Source of the DNA: Triticum aestivum
Taxonomy: Eukaryota; Streptophyta; Magnoliopsida; Poales; Poaceae
Assembly: GCF_018294505.1 (NCBI RefSeq)
Contig: NC_057813.1
Span: 317,835,191 to 317,899,190, forward strand
Direction: 5' to 3'
DNA: 64,000 bases
The notes under the pieces are model-generated. The model saw only the letters and a program-made list of their open reading frames with translations, did no database searches and was not told where the DNA came from. Positions within the stretch are counted from its first letter, which is position 1; each line of letters starts with the position of its first letter. Shown here piece by piece: positions 1-10,045 of this stretch. A program made the position numbers and the translations under genes.

Positions 1-338
1 CGGGCATTTGCTTGAAATATTAACTTCAACTCCTGGAACATCTCATATGCTCCATGACGTTCAAAACGTCGTTGAAGTCCCGATTCTAAGCCGTAAAGCA
101 TGGCACACTGAACTATCGAGTAGTCATCAGCTTTGCTCTGCCAGACGTTCATAACATCTGGCGTTGCTCCAGCAGCAGGCCTGGCACCCAGCGGTGCTTC
201 CAGGACGTAATTCTTCTGTGCAGCAATGAGGATAATCCTCAAGTTACGGACCCAGTCCGTGTAATTGCTACCATCATCTTTCAACTTTGCTTTCTCAAGG
301 AACGCATTAAAATTCAACGGAACAACAGCACGAGCCAT
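1..338 (-). CDS. Copia Gag, N-terminal part, open at the window edge
   Basis: The first 112 codons of a Gag protein read without a stop from an ATG at 338-336 to the window edge. Gag forms the virus-like particle that packages element RNA in the cytoplasm. The protein begins MARAVVPLNFNAF, has the motif NYTDWVRNLRI and continues through YGLESGLQRRFERHG. This is the typical N-terminus of Angela/BARE Gag (UBN2/retrotran_gag families). The start lies about 1.23 kb after the LTR, as expected for this clade's long leader. The reading frame is intact here, unlike the neighbouring pol copy, so this unit may be the younger or better-preserved half of the tandem. Confidence 0.85.
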   Translation of the reverse strand, partial: MARAVVPLNFNAFLEKAKLKDDGSNYTDWVRNLRIILIAAQKNYVLEAPLGARPAAGATPDVMNVWQSKADDYSIVQCAMLYGLESGLQRRFERHGAYEMFQELKLIFQANA

Positions 339-1571
339 CTATCTACAATCAACATAAACAAGCAAGATACTATCAGGGACTAAGTTCATGATAAATTTTA
401 AGTTCAATTAATCATATTATTAAAGAACTCCCACTTAGATAGACATCCCTCTAATCCTCTAAGTGATCACGTGATCCAAATCAACCAAACCATATCTGAT
501 CATCACGTGAGATGGAGTAGTTTCATCGGTGAACATCATTATGTTGATCATATCTACTATATGATTCATGCTCGACCTTTCGGTCTCCGTGTTCCGAGGC
601 CATATCTGCATATGCTAGGCTCGTCAAGTTTAACCTGAGTATTCTGCGTGCGCAACTGTTTTGCACCCGTTGTATTTGAACGTAGAGCCTATCACACCCG
701 ATCATCACGTGGTGTCTCAGCACGAAGAACTTTTGCAACGGTGCATACTCAGGGAGAACACTTCTTGATAATTTAGTGAGAGATCATCTTATAATGCTAC
801 CGTCAATCAAAGCAAGATAAGATGCATAAAAAGATAAACATCACATGCAATCAATATAAGTGATATGATATGGCCATCATCATCTTGTGCTTGTGATCTC
901 CATCTCCGAAGCATCGTCATGATCACCATCGTCACCGGCGCGACACCTTGATCTCCATCGTAGCATCGTTGTCGTCTCGCCAATCTTATGCTTCCACGAC
1001 TATCACTACCGTTTAGTAACAAAGTAAAGCATTACATCGCGATTGCATTGCATACAATAAAGCGACAACCATATGGCTCCTGCCAGTTGCCGATAACTCG
1101 GTTACAAAACATGATCATCTCATACAATAAAATTCAGCATCATGCTTTGACCATATCACATCACAACATGCCCTGCAAAAACAAGTTAGACGTCCTCTAC
1201 TTTGTTGTTGCATGTTTTACGTGGCTGCTACGGGCTTAAGTAAGAACCAATCTCACCTACGCATCAAAACCACAACGATAGTTTGTCAAATAGACTCCGT
1301 TTTAACCTTCGCAAGGACCGGGCGTAGCCATACTTGGTTCAACTAAAGTTGGAGAGGCAGTCGCCCGCAAGCCATCTCTGTGCAAAGCACGTCGAGGGAA
1401 CCGGTCTCGCGTAAGCGTACGCGTAAGGTTGGTCCGGGTCGTCTCGTCCAACAATACCGCCAAACAAAAATATGACATGCTGGTAGGCAGTATGACTTGT
1501 ATCATCCACAACTCACTTGTGTTCTACTCGTGCATATAACATCAACATCAATAACCAGGCTCGGATGCCAC
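339..1571 (-). other. Untranslated leader of the Angela-like element
   Basis: This stretch lies between the primer-binding site and the gag ATG on the minus strand and has only short ORFs. Its length and position match the long 5' leader of BARE/Angela elements, which carries packaging and translation signals. I see no separate gene in it. Confidence 0.8.
1558..1571 (-). promoter_or_regulatory. Primer-binding site (initiator Met tRNA type)
   Basis: The first 14 bases after the LTR on the minus strand read GTGGCATCCGAGCC. They match the initiator-tRNA-Met primer site TGGTATCAGAGC of Copia elements with two mismatches. The site directly abuts the LTR end ...CCTACA, which shows that the LTR at 1572-3311 acts as a 5' LTR for the gag at 1-338. 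Confidence 0.75.
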
Positions 1572-2009
1572 TGTAGGGTTTCGTAGTAATTTCAAAAAAA
1601 TTTCCTACGCGCACACAGGATCATGTGATGCATAGCAACGAGAGGAGAGTGTTGTCTACGTACCCAACGCAGACCGACTGCGGAAGCGATGACACGACGT
1701 AGAGGAAGTAGTCGTACGTCTTCACGATCCAACCGATCAAGCACCGAAACTACGGCACCTCCGAGTTCGAGCACACGTTCAGCTCGATGACGATCCCCGG
1801 ACTCCGATCCAGCAAAGTGTCGGGGAAGAGTTCCGTCAGCACGACGGCGTGGTGACGATCTTGATGAACTACAGCAGCAGAGCTTCGCCTAAACTCCGCT
1901 ACAGTATTATCGAGGAATGTGGTGGCAGGGGGCACCGCACACGGCTAAGGAATCGATCACGAGGATCAACTTGTGTCAACTTGTGTGTTTAGAGGTGCCC
2001 CTGCCTCAG

Positions 2010-2017
2010 TATATAAA
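2010..2017 (-). promoter_or_regulatory. TATA box of Angela-like LTR
   Basis: The minus strand reads CTTTATATACTGAG here, the U3 core promoter position in this LTR type. The same site is repeated at about 5489-5496 in the second LTR. Confidence 0.5.
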
Positions 2018-2064
2018 GGAGCCAAGGGGGGAGGGTGCGCCGGCCAGGAGGAGGAGGCGCAGGA

Positions 2065-2095
2065 GGAGTCCTACTCCTACCGGGAGTAGGACTCC
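2065..2095. repeat. Perfect 13-bp inverted repeat (hairpin) in LTR
   Basis: The arms ggagtcctactcc and ggagtaggactcc are exact reverse complements around a 5-base spacer. The hairpin lies just downstream of the LTR TATA box, so it would be in the RNA. The same hairpin occurs unchanged at 5544-5574 in the second LTR. Confidence 0.85.
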
Positions 2096-3311
2096 CCTCC
2101 AATCCTATTCCAACTAGGATTCCCAAGGGGGAAAGAGGGAGAGGGGTGGCCGGCCACCTCTCCTAGTCCTAATAGGACTAGGGGAAGGGGGGAGGCGCGC
2201 AGCCCCATTGGGCTGCCCCTTTCTCCTTTCCACTAAGGCCCATGAAGGCCCATGTGGTTCCCGGGGGGTTTCGGTAACCTCCCGGTAACCCGGTAAAATC
2301 CCGATTTCACCCGGAACACTTCCGATGTCCAAACATAGGCTTCCAATATATCAATCTTTATGTCTCGACCATTTCGAGACTCCTCGTCATGTCCGTGATC
2401 ACATCCGGGACTCCGAACAACCTTCGGTACATCAAAATGCATAAACTCATAATATAACTGTCATCGTAACCTTAAGCGTGCGGACCCTACGGGTTCGAGA
2501 ACAATGTAGACATGACCGAGACACGTCTCTGGTCAATAACCAATAGCGGGACCTGGATGCCCATATTGGCTCCTACATATTCTACGAAGATCTTTATCGG
2601 TCAGACCGCATAACAACATACGTTGTTCCCTTTTTCATCGGTATGTTACTTGCCCGAGATTCGATCGTCGGTATCCAATACCTAGTTCAATCTCGTTACC
2701 GGCAAGTCTCTTTACTCGTTCCGTAATACATCATCTCACAACTAACATATTAGTTGTAATGCTTGCAAGGCTTATGTGATGTGTATTACCGAGAGGGCCC
2801 AGAGATACCTCTCCGACAATCGGAGTGACAAATCCTAATCTCGAAATACGCCAACCCAACATCGACCATTGGAGACACCTGTAGTACTACTTTATAATCA
2901 CCCAGTTACGTTGTGACGTTTGGTAGTACCCAAAGTGTTCCTCCGGTAAACGGGAGTTGCATAATCTCATAGTCATAGGAACATGTATAAGTCATGAAGA
3001 AAGCAATAGCAACATACTAAACGATCGGGTGCTAAGCTAATGGAATGGGTCATGTCAATCAGATCATTCTACTAATGATGTGACCTCGTTAATCAAATAA
3101 CAACTCATTGTTCATGGTTAGGAAACATAACCATCTTTGATTAACGAGCTAGTCAAGTAGAGTCATACTAGTGACACTTTGTTTGTCTATGTATTCACAC
3201 ATGTATTATGTTTCCGGTAAATACAATTCTAGCATGAATAATAAACATTTATCATGATTATAAGGAAATAAATAATAACTTTATTATTGCCTCTAGGGCA
3301 TATTTCCTTCA

Positions 3312-3326
3312 GTCTCCCACTTGCAC
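3312..3326 (-). promoter_or_regulatory. Polypurine tract of Copia copy 2
   Basis: The minus strand reads GTGCAAGTGGGAGAC directly before the LTR start TGAAGG. This is the plus-strand priming site at the 3' end of a Copia internal region. It shows that the LTR at 1572-3311 is also a 3' LTR. Confidence 0.75.
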
Positions 3327-3344
3327 TAGAGTCAATAATCTAGA

Positions 3345-5402
3345 TTACACTGTAATGATTCTAACACCCATGGAGCCTTGGTGCTGATCATGTTTTGCTC
3401 GTGGAAGAGGCTTAGTCAACGGGTCTGCAACATTCAGATCCGTATGTATCTTGCAAATCTCTATGTCTCCCACCTGGACTAGATCCCGGATGGAGTTGAA
3501 GCGTCTCTTGATGTGTTTGGTCCTTTTGTGAAATCTGGATTCCTTTGCTAAGGCAATTGCACCAGTATTGTCACAATAGATTTTCATTGGACCCGATGCA
3601 CTAGGTATGACACCTAGATCGGATATGAACTCCTTCATCCAGACTCCTTCATTTGCTGCTTCCGAAGCAGCTATGTATTCCGCTTCACATGTAGATCCCG
3701 CTACAACGCTTTGTTTAGAACTGCACCAACTGACAGCTCCACCGTTTAATGTAAACATGTATCCGGTTTGCGATTTAGAATCGTCCGGATCAGTGTCAAA
3801 GCTTGCATCAACGTAACCTTTTACGGTGAGCTCTTTGTCACCTCCATATACGAGAAACATATCCTTAGTCCTTTTCAGGTATTTCAGGATGTTCTTGACC
3901 GCTGTCCAGTGATCCACTCCTGGATTACTTTGGTACCTCCCTGCTAAACTTACAGCAAGGCACACATCAGGTCTGGTACACAGCATTGCATACATGATAG
4001 AGCCTATGGCAGATGCATAGGGAACATCTTTCATATTCTCTCTATCTTCTGCAGTGGTCGGGCATTGAGTCTTACTCAATTTCACACCTTGTAACACAGG
4101 CAAGAACCCTTTCTTCGCTTGATCCATTTTGAATTTCTTCAAAATTTTGTCAAGGTATGTGTTTTGTGAAAGTCCAATTAAGCGTCTTGATCTATCTCTA
4201 TAGATCTTAATGCCTAATATGTAAGCAGCTTCACCGAGGTCTTTCATTGAAAAACTTTTATTCAAGTATCCCTTTATGCTATCCAGAAATTCTATATCAT
4301 TTCCAATCAGTAATATGTCATCCACATATAATATCAGAAATGCTACAGAGCTCCCACTCACTTTCTTGTAAATACAGGCTTCTCCGAAAGTCTGTATAAA
4401 ACCAAATGCTTTGATCACACTATCAAAACGTTTATTCCAACTCCGAGAGGCTTGCACCAGTCCATAAATGGATCGCTGGAGTTTGCACACTTTGTTAGCT
4501 CCCTTTGGATCGATAAAACCTTCTGGTTGCATCATATACAACTCTTCTTCCAGAAATCCATTCAGGAATGCAGTTTTGACATCCATCTGCCAAATTTCAT
4601 AATCATAAATGCGGCAATTGCTAACATGATTCGGACGGACTTAAGCATCGCTACGGGTGAGAAGGTCTCATCGTAGTCAATCCCTTGAACTTGTCGAAAA
4701 CCTTTTGCGACAAGTCGAGCTTTGTAGACAGTAACATTACCATCAGCGTCAGTCTTCTTCTTAAAGATCCATTTATTCTCAATTGCTTGCCGATCATCGG
4801 GCAAGTCAACCAAAGTCCATACTTTGTTCTCATACATGGATCCCATCTCAGATTTCATGGCTTCAAGCCACTTTGCGGAATCTGGGCTCACCATCGCTTC
4901 TTCATAGTTCGTAGGTTCATCATGATCTAGTAGCATGACTTCCAGAACAGGATTTCCGTACCACTCTGGCGCGGATCTTACTCTGGTTGATCTACGTGGT
5001 TCAGTAGTATCTTGATCTGAAGTTTCATGATCATTATCATTGGCTTCCTCACTAACCGGTGTAGGTGTCACTGAAACAGTTTTCTGTGATGAACTACTTT
5101 CCAGTAAGGGAGCAGGTACAGTTACCTCGTCAAGTTCTACTTTCCTCCCACTCACTTCTTTCGAGAGAAACTCCTTCTCTAGAAATGATCCATTCTTAGC
5201 AACGAATGTTTTGCCTTCGGATCTGTGATAGAAGGTGTACCCAACAGTTTCCTTTGGGTATCCTATGAAGACACATTTCTCCGATTTGGGTTCGAGCTTA
5301 TCAGTTTGAAGTTTTTTCACATAAGCATCGCAGCCCCAAACTTTAAGAAACGACAACTTTGGTTTCTTGCCAAACCACAGTTCATAAGGCGTCGTGGCAG
5401 GG
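3345..5402 (-). pseudogene. Copia pol: integrase C-terminal part, RT and RNase H, frameshifted
   Basis: The polyprotein copies element RNA into DNA. Two overlapping frames (5458-4562 and 4586-3345) carry it. The first starts inside LTR-derived sequence. From about 5402 it reads the integrase C-terminal region (TPYELWFGKK, FIGYPKE) and the RT start (WIFKKK, KARLVAKGF). The second has the RT motif DVKTAFLNG, the catalytic YVDD and the RNase H motifs GYVDASFDTD and AEYIAASEA, ending LTKPLPRAKHDQH. The frame changes near 4600-4612, just before the first RT aspartate motif, and is best explained by one missing base. Gag, protease, the zinc finger and the integrase catalytic core are absent because of the deletion that fused the LTR to integrase at about 5403. 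Confidence 0.9.
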
Positions 5403-6790
5403 GGCAGGGGGCACCGCACACGGCTAAGGAATTGATCACGTGGATCAACTTGTGTCAACTTGTGTGTTTAGAGGTGCCCCTGCCTCAGTATATAAAGGAG
5501 CCAAGGGGGGAGGGTGCGCCGGCCAGGAGGAGGAGGCGCAGGAGGAGTCCTACTCCTACCGGGAGTAGGACTCCCCTCCAATCCTATTCCAATTAGGATT
5601 CCCAAGGGGGAAAGAGGGAGAGGGGTGGCCGGCCACCTCTCCTAGTCCTAATAGGACTAGGGGAAGGGGGGAGGCGCGCAGCCCCCTTGGGCTGCCCTTT
5701 TCTCCTTTCCACTAAGGCCCATGAAGGCCCATGTGGTTCCCGGGGGGTTCCGGTAACCTCCCGGTAACCCGGTAAAATCCCGATTTCACCCGGAACACTT
5801 CCGATGTCCAAACATAGGCTTCCAATATATCAATCTTTATGTCTCGACCATTTCGAGACTCCTCGTCATGTCCGTGATCACATCCGGGACTCCGAACAAC
5901 CTTCGGTACATCAAAATGCATAAACTCATAATATAACTGTCATCGTAACCTTAAGCGTGCGGACCCTACGGGTTCGAGAACAATGTAGACATGACCGAGA
6001 CATGTCTCTGGTCAATAACCAATAGCGGGACCTGGATGCCCATATTGGCTCCTACATATTCTACGAAGATCTTTATCGGTCAGACCGCATAACAACATAC
6101 GTTGTTCCCTTTGTCATCGGTATGTTACTTGCCCGAGATTCGATCGTCGGTATCCAATACCTAGTTCAATCTCGTTACTGGCAAGTCTCTTTACTCGTTC
6201 CGTAATACATCATCTCACAACTAACATATTAATTGTAATGCTTGCAAGGCTTATGTGATGTGTATTACCGAGAGGGCCCAGAGATACCTCTCCGACAATC
6301 GGAGTGACAAATCCTAATCTCGAAATACGCCAACCCAACATCGACCATTGGAGACACCTGTAGTACTCCTTTATAATCACCCATTTACGTTGTGACGTTT
6401 GGTAGTACCCAAAGTGTTCCTCCGGTAAACGGGAGTTGCATAATCTCATAGTCATAGGAACATGTATAAGTCATGAAGAAAGCAATAGCAACATACTAAA
6501 CGATCGGGTGCTAAGCTAATTGAATGGGTCATGTCAATCAGATCATTCTACTAATGATGTGACCTCGTTAATCAAATAACAACTCATTGTTCATGGTTAG
6601 GAAACATAACCATCTTTGATTAACGAGCTAGTCAAGTAGAGGCATACTAGTGACACTATGTTTGTCTATGTATTCACACATGTATTATGTTTCCGGTAAA
6701 TACAATTCTAGCATGAATAATAAACATTTATCATGATTATAAGGAAATAAATAATAACTTTATTATTGCCTCTAGGGCATATTTCCTTCA
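5403..6790 (-). repeat. Truncated Angela-like LTR
   Basis: This copies positions 1924-3311 of the shared LTR at a constant offset of 3479. It has the proper 5' terminus (TGAAGGAA at 6790) but lacks the last 350 or so bases, including the U5 end and primer-binding site. At 5403 it joins integrase coding sequence directly. A short repeated string (gcagggggca) straddles the junction, which suggests a deletion through microhomology. Confidence 0.88.
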
Positions 6791-6794
6791 GTCA

Positions 6795-7660
6795 CCCACC
6801 TCGATAGTCCTGGAGCGGACGCTACAACAGTGATACCACCGCAACACCTGCTGGTACCTCGGTGCACGGAGTGAGGCTTGGCAGCGGCGCTCCTCCTAGC
6901 ATGAGGTCCATCCCCCGCGAGGCGTCCTGGCGCTCCTTGTCGAACGCCAAGACCCGCGTGGAGCGATGCCTGGCCTCATGAGGGAGGACCGCCTCGGCTC
7001 CATAGACGAGGAAGAACGGAGTTTCGCCCGTGGGCTTGGTCACAGTGGTGCGGATGGACCACAACACGGACTGGAGCTCTTCGAGCCAGCCCCTGCCGTA
7101 GGCCTCGAGTTTCTTCTTGAAGGTCCTTGCCTTGAGGCCCCTTAGGACCTCCGTGTTGGCGCGCTTAGCCTGGCTATTGCTCTATGGGTGTGCCACCAAA
7201 GCATAGCATATATGCGTTCCAAGGTAAGCACAATATGTTTTGAAAAGGTTGCTTGTGAACCGAGAGCCGTTGTTGGTGATGATGCGGTTGGGAACCCCGA
7301 AACGGCTCACGAGACCCTTGATGAATTTGATAGCCGAGCCGGCTGGGATGGTGCGGACGGCGTCCACCTCTGCCCACTTGGTGAACTTGTCGATGGCGAC
7401 ATAGAGGTAGCGGTAGCCCCCGGGCGCTCGATGGAACGGGCCCAGGATATCCAACCCCCAGACCCCGAACGGCCGCGAGAGCTGGATAGTCTGGAGGCCC
7501 TGACGGGCTGGTGGATCTGCTTAGCATGTAATTGACAAACCTCACAAAACCTTACCAATTCGGTGGCATCATTGAGCATCGTGGGCCAGTAGAATCCGCT
7601 GCTGAATGCTTTGCCCGTGAAGGTGCACAACGAGGAGGGATGCCCGTAGTCCCCGCCTTG
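6795..7660 (-). pseudogene. Gypsy Y integrase, frame-broken
   Basis: Integrase inserts the cDNA into the chromosome. The N-terminal zinc-binding part is at 7630-7500 (SSGFYWPTML, CEVCQLHAKQIHQP). The catalytic core is at 7454-7182 (MDILGPF, DKFTKWAE, FGVPNRII). The C-terminal part is at 7067-6822 (KPTGETPFFLVYGAEAVLP). At the second catalytic aspartate, where TDNG is normal, this copy reads TNNG. The parts lie in different frames and the 3' end is lost at the Copia insertion. Confidence 0.82.
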
Positions 7661-8020
7661 TATGTCGGCCAGCGGCTCGCATCCCTTCTACCTAGAGATG
7701 CATCATAGAGAAAGGTCGCTCGGGCACTTTCGATAGAGCTCGCCGTCCTGAATGCAGTGCGCGGTGGCCTGGCGGGCCGCAGGCTCTGCTCCTTCCTCCT
7801 TCTCCAGCAAGGCGCCCCGGAGCAGGTATGCTTTGAACTCCTCAGACCAGAACCCCTTCTGAGGCTCGCGTGCAAGAAACAGGCGGGCTCCCGAGGTTGG
7901 GCCGCAGGCTGGGGCGCCCAAGGTGGGCGTCGGGGGCAGCTCCACCTGAGGTGACGCGGGTCCCACGTTGGGGGGAGCCACTGATGGCTTGAAGAGTCGC
8001 TCCTCAAAGATGCCAGGCTC
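7661..8020 (-). other. Gypsy Y pol spacer between second RNase H and integrase
   Basis: This is the connecting region of the Y polyprotein on the minus strand, with broken frames such as 7981-7703 (motif FLAREPQKGFWSEEF). I can place it only by position between recognisable domains. Confidence 0.4.
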
Positions 8021-8554
8021 TTAAGGTCGTCGTCGGGACGCCCTCTTGGCGATATTGTCCGCCTCCTTGTGCGTGTCGCGTGGTACGTGCTGCAATTCCA
8101 AGCCCAAGAATCGTTTTTCAATTTTGCGTACCTCCTCGAGATATGCCTCCATGTGCTCATTAAGCTGCTTGTACGCTTTGTTGGAGAAGTTGACGAGGAG
8201 TTGGGACTCGCCCCTGATGGTGAGGTGCCTAACCCCCAGAGCCACCACAGCTTTGAGGCCGGCGATTAGGCCCTCGTATTCCGTGATGTTTTTGGAGACC
8301 TTCTCGCCGTGCTGGAAGCAGAGCTGCATGACGTAGTAGAGCTTGTCCTGGGTGGGAGAGATGAGCACGGCTCCAGCCCCCACGCCCTGACGCGCAAATG
8401 CACCGTCGAAGTACATGACCCAACCATCTGGTGCTTTGTCTCTGAGCACGAGGAAACAGTCCTTGCTCACTTCTCGGCCAGGGGCGTCGGTCCACTCCGC
8501 CACAAAATTAGCGAGGGTCGCACCCTTGATGATTCTGGTGGTGCTGAACTCCAA
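8021..8554 (-). pseudogene. Gypsy Y second RNase H domain (Tat-type)
   Basis: A 177-residue open stretch carries an RNase H fold of the archaeal-like type found after the RT-RH unit in Tat elements. RNase H removes the RNA strand during reverse transcription. Visible motifs are MYFDGAF (first acidic residue), GAGAVLISPTQDKLYY, TEYEGLIAGLKA (glutamate), IRGESQLLVN, and VPRDTHKEADNIAKRA at the end. In the third position GDSQ is usual, so GESQ is a conservative change. The stretch has no stop, but the polyprotein around it is broken. Confidence 0.8.
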
Positions 8555-8866
8555 CTGGAACGCCTATGGCTCAATGTTCCATTTTGCGACCCTTCCTTCA
8601 GTGATAGGGCTCCGGAGTACCCTCTCCAAGGGGTAGGCTAAGACAACCTTCATGGGGTGGCCTTGGAAGTAGTGATGCAGTTTCCAGGAGGCAATGAGGA
8701 GTGCGAGCAAGAGATTTTGTGGCTTGGGGTAGCGCGCCCGTGCATCACGCAGCACTGTGCTGACCAAGTACACATGATGATCAATGAGAGAGGAGGCATC
8801 GGCGGGGTCCTGTCCCTCCTGAGGCTGGGGAATCTTAGGAGCTTTATCACCTGACGGGGCAGCCGT

Positions 8867-9033
8867 GGCCTCAGGAGTGCTGTTATCAGGAGCCCCGCCG
8901 ACTAGAGGGGTGGCCGAGGCCTCAGGAGCGCCGTTCCCGGGAGCCCCGCCGGCTGGAGGGGTGGCCGAGGCCTCAGAGCGCCATTCTCAGGAGCCCCACC
9001 GACTGGAGGGGTGGCTGAGGCCTCAGGAGCGCC
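8867..9033 (-). repeat. 51-bp tandem repeat, about 3.3 units, in Y pol linker
   Basis: Units run 8867-8917, 8918-8968 and 8969-9018 (the last is one base short), then a partial unit. On the coding strand each unit encodes a 17-residue Ala/Gly/Pro-rich segment of the pattern SATPPAGGAPGNGAPEA. The repeat lies between the first RNase H and the second RNase H. The one-base-short third unit breaks the frame. Confidence 0.85.
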
Positions 9034-9182
9034 CTCCTGGGGCTGGGGCATCTTGGTCGGGTGCGGGGTGCTGCGCTACGCGCCCTTAACCGGATGCTCC
9101 TCCCGGACCACCACAAGCAACGTGTTGGCAGAGTGAGGCGTGGCGGCCAGGTAAAGCACCAGGGGTTCGAGAGGGCGCGGCA

Positions 9183-10045
9183 CTACCATGACCGGCGGGC
9201 TGGTGAGATACCTCTTGGCGTCTTGGAAGGCAGCTTCGGCCTCTGGAGTCCACTCGAATGGGCCCTTCTTTTTATCAGCTTGAAGAAAGGGAGGGCGCGC
9301 TCACCTACCTTGGAGATGAAGTGCCCCAGCGAGGTTACACAGCCCGCCAGCTTCTGCATCTCCTTGAGGGTTTGCGGCGGACTCATCCTTTCTATGGCCT
9401 TGATTTTCTCCGAGTTGGCCTCGATCCCTCTGTGCGACACCAGGAAGCTCAGCAGCTTGCCAGACCGGACACCAAACACACACTTATTCCAGGTTGAGTT
9501 GCAAGTTTACTTTGCGCAGGCTGGCGAATGTCTCCTCCAGATCTTCGATAAGGGTTCTTGCCTCCTAAGATTTCACCACTATGTCGTCGACGTATGCCTC
9601 AACGTTCCTCCCGAGCTGCTGACCTAGAGCGATGTGCATCGGCCGCTAGAAGGTTGCTCCGGCATTCCGCAGCCCGAACAACATGCGGGTGTAGAAGTAA
9701 ACCCTGCACGGGTCAGGAAAGTCGTCTTCTCGACATCCTGCACCGCCATCTTGATTTGGTGATAGCCTGAGAAGGCATCCAGGAAGCACAGTAAATCACA
9801 CCCGGCGGTGGAGTCAACAATCTGGTTGATGTGTGGGAGAGGGAAAGGGTCTTGAGGACAAGCCTTATTGAGGTTCGTAAAATCAACACACATGCGCTCC
9901 TTCCCACCCTTCTTGGCGATGATAACCAGGTTCGCCAGCCAATCTGGATGTCGCACTTCCCAAATGACGCCAGCTTCTTGCAGCTCGCGTGTCTCCTAGA
10001 CGATGAACGACTGCTTCTCCGGGGCTTGTCGCCGCGCCTTCTGTT
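9183..10045 (-). pseudogene. Gypsy Y reverse transcriptase, frame-broken
   Basis: RT palm and fingers are visible on the minus strand: WLANLVIIAKKGGKERMCVDFTNLNKACP, FLDAFSGYHQI (first catalytic aspartate) and, near 9573-9600, AYVDDIVVKS (catalytic YVDD). Downstream at 9479-9183 come CVFGVRSGKLL, SHRGIEANSEKIKAI and the start of the connection/RNase H region. A stop follows the YVDD block and the segment around 9640 is out of frame, so no active RT can be made. Confidence 0.85.

Larger units (their letters stand above)
1572..3311 (-). repeat. Full-length Angela-like LTR (shared)
   Basis: A 1740-bp LTR on the minus strand starts TGAAGGAA at 3311 and ends CCTACA at 1572. Length and sequence fit Angela/BARE LTRs. 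A TATATA core at 2010-2015 is the likely promoter. A perfect inverted repeat lies at 2065-2095, in the transcribed part just downstream. The LTR is flanked on the 3312 side by a polypurine tract and on the 1571 side by a primer-binding site. It aligns at a constant offset of 3479 with the partial LTR at 5403-6790, and I counted about 15 differences in 1386 bp. Confidence 0.9.
1..6790 (-). mobile_element. Angela/BARE-like Copia retrotransposon, tandem form sharing one LTR
   Basis: Reading down the minus strand, the order is truncated LTR (6790-5403), end of integrase plus RT and RNase H (5402-3345), polypurine tract, full LTR (3311-1572), primer-binding site, leader, and gag start (338-1) running off the window. 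A single LTR therefore serves as 3' LTR of one copy and 5' LTR of another. Unequal recombination between LTRs of a Copia element gives this structure. The LTR starts TGAAGGAAATATGCC and has the inverted pair of 'agtaggact' motifs that I associate with Angela/BARE/WIS. The right edge abuts Gypsy integrase sequence at 6791, with the candidate target base string gtcac. The left edge is outside the window, so no target-site duplication can be tested. Confidence 0.88.

Noticed and set aside
5225..5596. 123-codon plus-strand ORF spanning the LTR/integrase joint
   Set aside because: Antisense to recognisable pol and LTR sequence; a shadow frame.
7552..8160. 202-codon minus-strand ORF
   Set aside because: Arg/Pro/Ser-rich, overlaps the pol spacer and the start of integrase in another frame and has no pol motif.
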